DNA from: Chryseobacterium sp. ISL-80
GTDB taxonomy: Bacteria; Bacillota; Bacilli; Bacillales; Cytobacillaceae
Reading direction: 5' to 3'
Length of the DNA stretch: 64,000 nt
Assembly: GCA_018613055.1 (NCBI GenBank)
Contig: JAGGQZ010000020.1
Location: 186,001 to 250,000, forward strand
Positions 24,878 to 33,327 of the stretch are shown here, one piece after another. Position 1 is the first letter of the stretch. Every line of letters begins with the position of its first letter. The notes beneath the pieces are model-generated. The model ran no database searches and was not told where the DNA came from. It worked only from the letters and a program-made list of their open reading frames with translations. A program made the position numbers and the translations under genes.

Positions 24878-26548
24878 TTATAAAACCTGATAAAGATAAA
24901 TTTTCCAGGCACTCGCATCTGAAGTGAAAATAGCATCAAGCTTTAAATCATTCTCGATTGCATTATCGATCGGGACTGCTGAAAAAATGTATTCGCCTCC
25001 CATTTGTTTGAAGGGCTCGATATCGATATCCAGATTCTTGATTCTTTTTTTGGAGTTTTTCTTGAACATGTAATGCTTGCCTAATTCATCTGTGAAGATG
25101 TAGCATCTTCCACCCCACTCATCAAAATAAGTACGGATTTTCTTGTTCTTTTCCAGCTCGTTTTCGATAATCTTGCGGAATTTATGCTTATACTTTAAGG
25201 GATAAAAATTATTATAGGTATCAAGTGTGTAAAATCCGTTATATTGGGCGATAGCAGGATGCAGCCCAATACTGGCTATTCGGTAGCTGCTTTGAGGTTT
25301 CCCGATGTGGTCCTTTATTGCTTCAAATTGTTTTTCAGCATAAAATTCACTTACACTCGGTTTTTTGCTATGAACAATTTCTTCATTGCTGAACAACAAT
25401 AAGATAATTTGTGCTCCAATCAACAGCGGAACAGATTTATGAAGTACCTTTTCTTCCCAGAGAATCCTAAGGCCAACAGCAAAAAGAATATAAATGATCA
25501 ATGGCCGCAAAAAATGGTACCTGGCAAAATTGAAAGTATCAAGAAAGTGGAATCTTTCTGTTAAATGAACCCATCCTTTATAAAACCAGAATGCGTACCA
25601 TGCAGAAAATAGAAAATTCAGCAGGAATAAAAGAACAAAAATACGCTCATTTTTCCATCTCCGGTGCTTCCATACGATCAGCATGGCCGCAATAATAACC
25701 GGCAAAATGATTAACGTATGTACCGTCATGACATGGGTATGACCGAAAAGGAAGTTCTTAAACGTAAGCTTTACAGAATGAAAGAACGACAGACGGGCGT
25801 GGAAATATTCATCCCGACTATTCGGCTCACTATCAAATAGAAACGAGTAAACAAGTCTGTAGTCTGCAATCAAGTAAACTGATGTCATATAAACAATCGC
25901 AACCAAGAAACGCCAGTTGAACGTTTTTTTGCGGATGGCATCACTAATCCAGAGTATACCCATAGCGCTGAGGAAAAAGAAAAAACCCAAAACAATGCTA
26001 GAGTAAAAAGGCAAGAGTGTAAGGGTAAGATAATGACTCCCCTTTCCATTGCCTTGTCTTATATGCAAAAAAGCCCATAGTGCCAATGGCATTCCTAACG
26101 TACTCAGCATCCCTGAGGGCCAAAAAGGAGTTAAGGCAAACGCCAATGCCGTACCGACACGAATCAGGGTTCTCTCCCTTTCTGGAATGAAATGGTCCTT
26201 TAAAAGTAAATACATACCAAGAAAGGCAAAAAATCTAGTAATACTCTGGCTAATTCCATAAGCGATCATAGTCGGGAACCAAACATATAGCCAAACAATC
26301 AGGCTGAATTCGCTCCCAAGCGCATTTCTTGGAAGTCCATTAATTACTTGAGGAATAACAGATTCGGCTGAACCAGCGATTTGGCCACTCTCAGCAAGGA
26401 TTTTATACCATGCCAAATTGGAATCCAGATTATCATGGACCCGAATATGGGCATCGTTCCCCAAGATAAAATACGGCGATACGAAGACTGAAATAACGAG
26501 AAGAGATAGTATGATGAATTTATTCTCTTTTTCCTGCAAATAAGCCAA
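24878..26548 (-). CDS. ykoS: YkoS-like polytopic membrane protein (DUF6044), putative GT-C glycosyltransferase
   Basis: A 556-aa membrane protein with about 11-13 helices and a C-terminal soluble part (from about residue 430). It matches YkoS in length and in its place before ykoT. By analogy to YfhO, it probably moves the sugar from undecaprenyl phosphate onto a wall polymer such as a teichoic acid on the outer face. The first extracytoplasmic loop has HIRVHDNLDSNLAWYK, with acidic residues in the position expected for a GT-C catalytic Asp. Start is TTG with GAGGTG 9 bases upstream. Confidence 0.82.
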   Translation of the reverse strand: MAYLQEKENKFIILSLLVISVFVSPYFILGNDAHIRVHDNLDSNLAWYKILAESGQIAGSAESVIPQVINGLPRNALGSEFSLIVWLYVWFPTMIAYGISQSITRFFAFLGMYLLLKDHFIPERERTLIRVGTALAFALTPFWPSGMLSTLGMPLALWAFLHIRQGNGKGSHYLTLTLLPFYSSIVLGFFFFLSAMGILWISDAIRKKTFNWRFLVAIVYMTSVYLIADYRLVYSFLFDSEPNSRDEYFHARLSFFHSVKLTFKNFLFGHTHVMTVHTLIILPVIIAAMLIVWKHRRWKNERIFVLLFLLNFLFSAWYAFWFYKGWVHLTERFHFLDTFNFARYHFLRPLIIYILFAVGLRILWEEKVLHKSVPLLIGAQIILLLFSNEEIVHSKKPSVSEFYAEKQFEAIKDHIGKPQSSYRIASIGLHPAIAQYNGFYTLDTYNNFYPLKYKHKFRKIIENELEKNKKIRTYFDEWGGRCYIFTDELGKHYMFKKNSKKRIKNLDIDIEPFKQMGGEYIFSAVPIDNAIENDLKLDAIFTSDASAWKIYLYQVL

Positions 26549-26647
26549 ATCAAATTACACCTCAAATCCCATGTTCGCCTTCTTAAGATTTGCACAATGA
26601 CAGAAAATATTCCCTGAAAAGTTAATCAACTTCCTAGTCTGTTTTTA

Positions 26648-27151
26648 TCAGAAAAGATGGTAATCAAAGACAATCAGATAGAAGATCACAAAAAAGACTG
26701 ATAGGACCAATGCCGTCAAAGGCTTTTTATAATGGAGCCTTAGCATGGGATACATCGTACTATAGAAGAAGAATTCCCATACGATCGACCATCCATGATC
26801 AAATTTAATGGCTCCATACTTTAACGCCAGAGCCTCTATCAGGACGGACAGTGAGATCCATTTTAAATAATGCCTAACCTTCTTGTTTCGGTCTTCAGGG
26901 AAATTTCCCAAAAACAAAATGATCATACTCGGATAAAAAAGAAATGTATACAAGGATTCCGTTACAAACAGACTGATGAAATTCCTGTCAAACTCCCACA
27001 AATGTTTATTTCCAATGTACGATATATATTCATAGAAGCAGCTAAACAATGCCCAATAATAAAAGGTAGGTAAAAACTCTCTCCATCTTTGCCAATTCCC
27101 CTTGCCAAATGACAACAAAACCCCGCCCACAATAACTGCTGCATGGAACAA
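26648..27151 (-). CDS. CBO0543-like integral membrane protein (second copy)
   Basis: A 167-aa protein with five predicted helices. Shares WQRWREFLPTFYYW, ISLSVLIEALALKYG and HGWSIVWEFFFYSTMYPML with the product at 11319-11831, including the W-R-W-R turn and the GW motif. Start is TTG with AAGGAGGG upstream. It lies between the glycosylation operon and an MFS gene in the same direction; no function is known. Confidence 0.75.
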   Translation of the reverse strand: MFHAAVIVGGVLLSFGKGNWQRWREFLPTFYYWALFSCFYEYISYIGNKHLWEFDRNFISLFVTESLYTFLFYPSMIILFLGNFPEDRNKKVRHYLKWISLSVLIEALALKYGAIKFDHGWSIVWEFFFYSTMYPMLRLHYKKPLTALVLSVFFVIFYLIVFDYHLF

Positions 27152-27261
27152 GCTTTCACCCTCCTTTACTAAGGACCCTAAATAGACCCATTAATCAGAG
27201 GTATTTTTTAACTCTCATTCATATTTTATGTATGGCCCAACAAATCTCTATAACAAAGAAA

Positions 27262-27302
27262 AAAGGCTGTAATGGCATTTATAACACCATTACAGCCTTA
27301 AA
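27262..27302 (-). terminator. Terminator of MFS gene
   Basis: A 13-bp perfect stem AAGGCTGTAATGG / CCATTACAGCCTT followed by TTTTTTCTTTG on the minus strand. Confidence 0.9.
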
Positions 27303-27310
27303 GATCTTAT

Positions 27311-28546
27311 TTAATTCAAATTCCTATCAGATTCCAGTACAAAAAGATTCTTTTTTGATTGAAGAAAAACGACAGATGTCAACGCTATTGCCAATAGCAG
27401 TCCCATTGCCGAAAATCCGATGGTTGCTGTTTGCAGTTTTATGATTTCAGCCAGGTATCCCAACAAAAGTGTCAGCAGAATTTGGAGCATCGCCTGAAAA
27501 AATGCAAAAGCACTGCTAAACCTACCCATCAAATCTAAAGGAACATTGTTTTGAAAAAAAGTTGTGTATCCTGTAAATGAAAATGGTGAGAAGAATCCAA
27601 TTATGATAAAGCCTATTACAGCCATAGGCACAGTATCTGATGAGGCGAGAAAAAACATAAAGTATCCTGTCACGGATAAAACAGATCCCAAACCCAGCAG
27701 CGTCCGGATTGAAAGCCTCGTTGCCAACGCAGATACTGCGAAGGATCCTGCCACATAACCTGCGCCTGTAAGGCTGACAAGCAAGCCATAATTCTTTTCT
27801 GATAAGCCGATGACCTGCTGGATAAAGGTTACTTCCTGTGAATCAAGCGCAAATGATATCAGTGTGATGAATTGGAAAATCAGGAAAACCACCATGAATC
27901 CAACCGCTGTCTTTCCAAAATCGGCAACTGCCTTCCAATCAGCAGCAATCATCTTCAAACTAATAGTATCTCTATATTTTTCTTTCCGATCTTCCTCATC
28001 GACGTCCGGCAGGAAGTATATTGCCGCTGCACAGAAAAAGAATGTTACCGCATTAATATAAATGCTGGTATTTATGCTTCCATACATGATCAGCAAGCCA
28101 GAAACACTTGGCCCAACCAACATGGCTCCGGAAGTCGCAAATGAAAAAATGGAATTGAACCGTTTTCTTTTTTCAGGGGGAACCAGCTTTGCTATGTATG
28201 TTTCCGAAGTGGGGCCAAAAAATGCGCCAGCAATATTAGTCAAAAACATAATGCTATATATAGGAACAAGTGAGGTGAAAAAGGGAATGATTGCAATGAA
28301 GATCCCCCTCAGAATATCAATCCAAATCATCAATTTTCTTTTATTTACACGATCGATGACGCTTCCGGCCCATGTGTTTGTCAAAAGGATCGCCAGGGGC
28401 CTGATGATGAACAAACCAGCAATAGCTGCTGCTGATCCTGTGATCTTTAATACCAATAAGTTAATTGCCACAAAATAAATCCAGTTGCCAATATTCGAAA
28501 TCCCAATTCCCAGAATCAATAATATGGGATTTTTCCATCCCTTCAA
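27311..28546 (-). CDS. MFS transporter, macrolide/enterobactin-exporter type
   Basis: A 411-aa membrane transporter with 12 helices in the MFS_3 style: NPILLILGIGISNIGNWIYF, then AWAGSVIDRVNKRKLMIW-like motif A (NTWAGSVIDRVNKRKLMIWI) and an ETYIAKLVPPEKRKRFNSI segment shared with macrolide efflux proteins. It is likely a drug or siderophore exporter. Start is TTG with GGAGGGG 5 bases upstream. Single gene with a very strong terminator. Confidence 0.88.
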   Translation of the reverse strand: MKGWKNPILLILGIGISNIGNWIYFVAINLLVLKITGSAAAIAGLFIIRPLAILLTNTWAGSVIDRVNKRKLMIWIDILRGIFIAIIPFFTSLVPIYSIMFLTNIAGAFFGPTSETYIAKLVPPEKRKRFNSIFSFATSGAMLVGPSVSGLLIMYGSINTSIYINAVTFFFCAAAIYFLPDVDEEDRKEKYRDTISLKMIAADWKAVADFGKTAVGFMVVFLIFQFITLISFALDSQEVTFIQQVIGLSEKNYGLLVSLTGAGYVAGSFAVSALATRLSIRTLLGLGSVLSVTGYFMFFLASSDTVPMAVIGFIIIGFFSPFSFTGYTTFFQNNVPLDLMGRFSSAFAFFQAMLQILLTLLLGYLAEIIKLQTATIGFSAMGLLLAIALTSVVFLQSKKNLFVLESDRNLN

Positions 28547-28871
28547 GCAAACCCCTCCTGAATATAGACTAAGTTGTCGGAATTTTATTAACCTTTTTCT
28601 CTTTCATCCTAGCGGTAACTTCCAAAAGTTTCAAGTACCTATTCTTTTAAAATTTACATTTTATCCCAATTATAAAGTTTGTCACAATTTGTCCATATTA
28701 ATTTTCCCAACAAAATTATTCGAAATATGCATTATACCCGCATTTTCGACGCCCTAAAACTCTTCTATTAAAAGTTTCATATATTTACCACCTTCTCCAC
28801 GACAATTTACCCATTTATAACATTGGTATATTACTTATAATGGTATATAGATTCGATAAGGAGCTGAAAGT
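28547..28871. other. Intergenic region before FtsH-like gene
   Basis: A 325-bp AT-rich divergent spacer. A TATAAT lies about 35 bp before the FtsH-like start with a weak TTGGTA-like element upstream. No small ORF with a ribosome site was found. Confidence 0.5.
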
Positions 28872-30614
28872 ATGAATTCAAATCAGAAATTTGTTTCTAA
28901 GGTCCTTCCGCTATTTGCGGCGTTTATGGTAATGGTTACAATAGCAGCGACTATAGTCGTTCAAAATAATGATGATCAAGTATCGGTTCCGTTTAGTTCC
29001 CTTGTCAAGTCAGTAGAAAGTCTTAACGGCCATGAGGCAACCCTGATTGAAAAAATAGATGGAACCCTTATACTCAAAACAAAAGATTCAACATTTGTTT
29101 CCCAAGTTCCCCCTGGCAGTGATATGGTCGATAAATTAGTAGAAAAATATAATATTAATTATGAATACATGAACAATAGTAAGTATGGTGCATGGATTCT
29201 TGGCGGTGTTCTGCTGCTCTTGATGGGTGGTGCATTTGTAATCCAGAAGAAAACCGGAGGGATTGGTGCCGGTAATCGTATGAAAAATAGCCTGTCAAAG
29301 CCTAATCCTTTGCCCTCCATCACGCTAACTGACGTGGGCGGGTTGCAAGAAGAAATGAAAGAAGAGATTAGCCAGACACTTTCCATCCTGAAGAACCCAG
29401 AAAAATCAGCGAGGATGGGAATCAAGCCACCCAAGGGGATACTATTGTATGGTCCTCCAGGTACCGGCAAGACTCTCCTTGCCCAGGCAATTGCCCATGA
29501 GCTCAATGCAAACTTTTTCTCAGCCAGCGGATCGGCTTTCAATGAAATGTTTATCGGAGTAGGTGCATCACGGGTGCGAAGCTTGTTCCAGAGTGCACGA
29601 AAGCAAGGTCCTGCAGTCATTTTCATTGATGAAGTTGACGCACTTGCGGGCAAGCGTAAACCACATGGCGGTGAAGAAGGCGAAAAGACACTTACTGAGC
29701 TGCTTGTCCAGCTTGATGGCGGACATTCAAACGATGGCATCCTTTTCATTGCGGCAACAAACAGAAAGGACATGCTGGATGATGCATTCCTTCGCCCTGG
29801 ACGAATTGATTTCTCTTTCAATGTGCCTCTGCCGGATACTAAAGGCAGAAGGGAAATCATTGATATCCATATTAAAGGTAAAAATCTTACTCCAGATGTA
29901 TACTCATCACTGGATGACCTGGCAGAAAGCACTTCAGGTTTTTCAGGTGCCGAGCTCAACTCATTGTTTGAAACTGCCAGCAGGCGTGCATTGAGAAACG
30001 GACAGGATATCATTTCAAAAAGCGATATTGATTATGCCCTTGACCGTACCATCCTTGGCAGCACATCCCGGACTCTCCAGGATGCCGACACGAAGCGCAG
30101 GGTTGCCATACACGAAGCTGGACATGCTCTTGTGTCTGCCGTCACCAAACCTGGTTCTGTCCGGAAAGCGACCATTATTCCGCGCGGCCAGGCCCTTGGA
30201 TATGTAGCACCAATTCCAAAAGAGCTTCAATTGTCGACGCACAGCGATTTGATAGACCGCATTGCAATGATCCTTGCTGGTGGTGTCGCTGAAAGGATGT
30301 TCCTCGGCGAGCATAGTATCGGCGTAAGCGGGGATGTTCAACAGGCAAAACAAATCATTGAACAAATGGTTGACACCGGTTTGTTGCAGGAAGGTTTCTC
30401 ACTCACATTCAGCAAAGGGTTAAGAGAAACAAAAATGCAAGAACTGTTTGATGACGCACTTGAAAAATCCGAAATAATTATCAGGTCTCATCAAAATCAG
30501 TTTGGAAAACTTGTCGATGCATTACTAAAGAAGGAGACACTCGAAGGCTCCGAAGTAGATGAAATTGTTCAGGATCAAGCTGGTTTTCGTGAAGATCAAT
30601 ATGTAATGGTGTAA
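28872..30614 (+). CDS. FtsH-like membrane AAA+ zinc metalloprotease, divergent paralogue
   Basis: A 580-aa membrane protease, shorter than housekeeping FtsH (about 640). Helices at residues about 12-30 and 107-125 flank a small external domain. The AAA+ module has Walker A GPPGTGKT (194-201), Walker B FIDEVD (251-256), pore FIG (227-229) and ATNR sensor. The M41 protease has HEAGH (414-418) and the third ligand Asp488 in GVSGDVQQAKQI. Odd point: the arginine-finger region reads RPGRIDF where FtsH has RPGRFDR, so the second Arg finger is Phe314. It is therefore likely an active but altered protease. Monocistronic; start ATG follows AAGGAG. Confidence 0.9.
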   Translation: MNSNQKFVSKVLPLFAAFMVMVTIAATIVVQNNDDQVSVPFSSLVKSVESLNGHEATLIEKIDGTLILKTKDSTFVSQVPPGSDMVDKLVEKYNINYEYMNNSKYGAWILGGVLLLLMGGAFVIQKKTGGIGAGNRMKNSLSKPNPLPSITLTDVGGLQEEMKEEISQTLSILKNPEKSARMGIKPPKGILLYGPPGTGKTLLAQAIAHELNANFFSASGSAFNEMFIGVGASRVRSLFQSARKQGPAVIFIDEVDALAGKRKPHGGEEGEKTLTELLVQLDGGHSNDGILFIAATNRKDMLDDAFLRPGRIDFSFNVPLPDTKGRREIIDIHIKGKNLTPDVYSSLDDLAESTSGFSGAELNSLFETASRRALRNGQDIISKSDIDYALDRTILGSTSRTLQDADTKRRVAIHEAGHALVSAVTKPGSVRKATIIPRGQALGYVAPIPKELQLSTHSDLIDRIAMILAGGVAERMFLGEHSIGVSGDVQQAKQIIEQMVDTGLLQEGFSLTFSKGLRETKMQELFDDALEKSEIIIRSHQNQFGKLVDALLKKETLEGSEVDEIVQDQAGFREDQYVMV

Positions 30615-30623
30615 AAGATTTAT

Positions 30624-30665
30624 AAAAAAAGGATTTCCGAATAAAATTTCGGAAATCCTTTTTTA
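30624..30665. terminator. Bidirectional terminator (FtsH-like / rsbRD-like)
   Basis: AAAGGATTTCCGA...TCGGAAATCCTTT stem with T runs on both sides, between converging genes. Confidence 0.88.
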
Positions 30666-31493
30666 TTTACGCTGGTCAATAGCCTGGGCAAGATTTGTCT
30701 TAATGTCTATTTCTTTAAAGGAAATTCCCAGCTGTACGGCTGTTTGGGCAATTTCAGGGCGCATGCCGGAAAGCGTCGCATTTACACCTATTAGTTTCAA
30801 GGCATTCAACAGCTGGAATATTTGATGGGCAACCATGGTATCAATCATTGCGACACCTGATAAATCAACAAATAAATGGTGAATATCCCTTTGAGAGCAC
30901 TGCTGCAACGTATTTTCAAGGATCATTTTAGCCCTTGTAGTATCTATATCACCAATCAGCGGCAGCAATCCCTGGTGGTTCGTCAACGAAATGACAGGGG
31001 CGCTTAATTCATTGATTGTTTCCTGTTGGGCTTTCAACACACCCTGGGAGTATCTATAAGTAGCTTCTATAAACCGCAGGATCACCTCATCCATTTCTTT
31101 GAGGATGATATCATACCAGATATCGACCTCTTTTCTTGCTATTTCAGGATGTAACTCTGCAAATCGGCGGATATAATCAAAATACTGGTTCCTTACATTT
31201 TTAAATTCCCTGATCACAAATTGAATCGGAGTTTTAACATGCTCAACATCACTAGCAATTTTCTCAATCCATGGCTTAAAGTCCTTAAAGAATTCCCCTT
31301 CCTCCTTTTTGAATAATTCAATGAAATGAAGGTGAAACTCATGATTTTGTTCTTTCAATGCATGTACAACATCAGGGTCACTAGATGCATATACACCCGC
31401 TGTATTTTGTTTATCGATATTTTCGTGCCATTCCTCAGTCAGGTTCCGACTGTTTCCTTTTAAAAAAGTGTATAATTCCTGATTTCTATGCAA
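30663..31493 (-). CDS. rsbRD: RsbR paralogue (RsbRD/YqhA-like) stressosome protein
   Basis: A 276-aa stressosome subunit. N-terminal non-heme globin-like sensory domain (residues 1-150), a linker helix and a C-terminal STAS domain (about 160-270). Phosphorylation sites of RsbR proteins are kept: Thr185/Thr186 in GDIDTTRAKM and Thr219 in VAMIDTMVAH. RsbT phosphorylates these to release the switch towards SigB. Length and N-terminus fit B. subtilis YqhA (RsbRD) best. rsbS-rsbT lie 19 kb away in this window. Start ATG follows GGGGGG. Confidence 0.9.
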   Translation of the reverse strand: MHRNQELYTFLKGNSRNLTEEWHENIDKQNTAGVYASSDPDVVHALKEQNHEFHLHFIELFKKEEGEFFKDFKPWIEKIASDVEHVKTPIQFVIREFKNVRNQYFDYIRRFAELHPEIARKEVDIWYDIILKEMDEVILRFIEATYRYSQGVLKAQQETINELSAPVISLTNHQGLLPLIGDIDTTRAKMILENTLQQCSQRDIHHLFVDLSGVAMIDTMVAHQIFQLLNALKLIGVNATLSGMRPEIAQTAVQLGISFKEIDIKTNLAQAIDQRK

Positions 31494-31606
31494 AGAAATC
31501 CCCCCTTGTCTGGAAGCAACAGATGGAAAAATATGTATAGGGCTGAACTCAGCCTAGTACAATTATAACAAACCTTCTCCTATTGAAAAATTTTAAACGC
31601 GCTGCT

Positions 31607-31882
31607 TTACTCTAGTTTATGCTTCTCCCTTAATTCTGCAGGTGCCATCTTTATAATTTGCTGAAAAACGATTAACAGCACACCAACATCATCCACGATG
31701 CCAATTAGTGTCAAAAAGTCTGGAATGATATCAAATGGAAGCAAAAAATAACCAATGATTAAGCCAGCTGAAATTATTTTTTGCTTGACCGGAACACTTC
31801 CCGTAGTAAAAAATTCTATGAGAAAGGGAACGAATTTTTTCACCTTAAAAACCAACCGAATTCTTTTAAAGAATTTCTTCAT
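31607..31882 (-). CDS. YkvA-like DUF1232 membrane protein
   Basis: A 91-aa protein with a basic amphipathic N-terminus (KKFFKRIRLVFKVKKFV) and the DUF1232 core YFLLPFDIIPDFLTLIGIVDDVGVL, in which the LPFDxIPDF and GIxDD motifs are diagnostic. Family role unknown, in membrane stress or transport-related contexts. Start ATG, single gene. It is a little shorter than B. subtilis YkvA. Confidence 0.85.
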   Translation of the reverse strand: MKKFFKRIRLVFKVKKFVPFLIEFFTTGSVPVKQKIISAGLIIGYFLLPFDIIPDFLTLIGIVDDVGVLLIVFQQIIKMAPAELREKHKLE

Positions 31883-32065
31883 TCTGATCCACCCCTTTTA
31901 TAGAGACTATTATATCCTTCTTTCACCATTTGTCAGATTTAAAACCTACTTGGGACATACTTATTTACGAATCAGCAGGTGGATTCGTTTCATTTTAACG
32001 AAAACATCATTGATTTCATCCAAAAGCAATAAGGGTTTTTGCATGTTTGCTCGAAAACAGCCAAT

Positions 32066-32096
32066 TAAAGAAAGAAGCAGCCACTTCAATGGCCGC
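32066..32096 (-). terminator. Terminator of MerR/TipAS gene
   Basis: GCGGCCA/TGGCTGC hairpin with TTCTTTCTTT tail on the minus strand just past the stop at 32105. Confidence 0.7.
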
Positions 32097-32104
32097 CCAG
32101 TTTC

Positions 32105-32866
32105 TTACTTTTCTTGTTGATCGCAATAATGATGGATTGCCCTTTTGAAGAATGCAGCCAACCCAGGCTGATATTTATCAATATTCTTTGTGAAGCGCCG
32201 GTCATCGACGTAAAGATCCCCCAGCCCTCGAAAAATATCAATGGTACATTCATAATAATGATCAGTGATGAACTGCCTCCAATCCGCAACTGCTTCCTGA
32301 ACAGCCGGATCATTCGGGCCATCTTCCATACCGGAGATCAACCGTTGGTAAATCTCTTCTGTTTTCGCCTGAATATTTCCCCAATCCTCTGGCGTATAAT
32401 TAGCTGTCTTCTTTTCTACCTTTTCAACTGTCTCTTTTCCGTACCTTGTCTTTGCTTCATCACTATATTTCTTCTGATGTTCTTCAATTTCTTTCATATC
32501 GAAGCCTTCGAACATATCTTTCTCCTTCATTTGATATCCTCCTTCAATTGAATGAATCGTCTTTTCCACTGTCTTGATGATCTCATCCAGCCGCTTCTTT
32601 TTCTTTAAAAGCAATGCTTTATGCTTTTTCAAGGATTCTTTCCTGTTGAAGTCCGGCCGGTCCAAAATATCTTTTATTTCTTGCAGGGTAAAATCCATTT
32701 CCCTAAAGAACAATATTTGCTGCAGGCGTTCGAGATCTCTTTCTGAATAAAGCCGATACCCAGCCTCAGAAACGGCCTCTGGGTGAAGCAGGCCAATCCT
32801 GTCATAATAATGCAGTGTTCGTATACTCACTCCTGTCAGATCGGCAACTTCTTTTACCTTGAACAT
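32105..32866 (-). CDS. MerR-family regulator with TipAS effector domain (Mta-like)
   Basis: A 253-aa activator. N-terminal MerR winged helix (residues 1-70: FKVKEVADLTGVSIRTLHYYDRIGLLHP), a coiled-coil dimer helix with KKHKALLLKKKKRLDEII, and a C-terminal TipAS domain from about 135 (globin-like, drug-binding; PEDWGNIQAKTEEIYQRL). B. subtilis Mta and Streptomyces TipAL are models; they bind hydrophobic drugs and activate efflux genes. ATG at 32866 has the near-perfect ribosome site GGAGGTGATC 8 bases upstream. A 19-bp-spacer promoter with a palindrome lies ahead of it, as expected for MerR autoregulation. Confidence 0.92.
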   Translation of the reverse strand: MFKVKEVADLTGVSIRTLHYYDRIGLLHPEAVSEAGYRLYSERDLERLQQILFFREMDFTLQEIKDILDRPDFNRKESLKKHKALLLKKKKRLDEIIKTVEKTIHSIEGGYQMKEKDMFEGFDMKEIEEHQKKYSDEAKTRYGKETVEKVEKKTANYTPEDWGNIQAKTEEIYQRLISGMEDGPNDPAVQEAVADWRQFITDHYYECTIDIFRGLGDLYVDDRRFTKNIDKYQPGLAAFFKRAIHHYCDQQEK

Positions 32867-32892
32867 GTTGTCTTGATCACCTCCACATGTAT

Positions 32893-32923
32893 AGCGTAAA
32901 CCCTTACCTAACGTTAGGGTCAA
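32893..32923 (-). promoter_or_regulatory. MerR-type promoter/operator with 19-bp spacer
   Basis: TTGACC, 19-base spacer with CTAACGTTAG palindrome, TACGCT, on the minus strand. Over-long spacers with a palindrome (CCTAACGTTAGG core) are the hallmark of MerR-activated promoters. Confidence 0.7.
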
Positions 32924-33009
32924 TAGAGAGTTGCAATTATTTTGATGTTTACATAATATTTTTATAATCAACTGATTGTCTAAGGTTGAGTTTTTTCAAT
33001 TACACTTCT

Positions 33010-33215
33010 TATTTTAATAGACATTTCGGCATGCTCCTTCTTATGAAATGTCTATTAAATCCGGTTTCTTGGACATTTTGCCATGCTCCCGCTTCTGAAA
33101 TGTCTATTAAATCTGGGTTCTTGGACATTTTGCCCTGCTCCCGCTTCTGAAATGTCTATTAAATCCGATTTCTTGGACATTTTGTCCTGCTTCCACTGCT
33201 GAAATGTCTATTAAA
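33010..33215 (+). repeat. Tandem array of four hairpin units, period 52 bp (array B)
   Basis: Units GACATTT...AAATGTC start at 33020, 33072, 33124 and 33176, exactly 52 bp apart. Each is a 33-bp palindromic hairpin (first unit: 13-bp perfect arms TAATAGACATTTC / GAAATGTCTATTA; others 7-9 bp) followed by a 19-bp spacer TATTAAATC(C/T)GGxTTCTTG. Loop content TGCTCC[CT]xC is conserved. Unit and spacer sizes equal those of array A, but the sequences differ. It lies between the Mta-like promoter and the UDG-like gene. Confidence 0.93.
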
Positions 33216-33327
33216 GACCGCCTATTAGCCATCCCAGCCTTAATGTCGCTTGCCAGCCGATTAATATAATTGATATTTTTAAAAAGGTACGATCATAATA
33301 AAGTTACTAAACACAAGGGGGTCATTC

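Noticed and set aside
29159-30013. 284-codon minus-strand frame opposite the FtsH-like gene
   Set aside because: Shadow of the protease gene: no ribosome site, Pro/Ser/Arg-rich, and the plus strand has clear family motifs.
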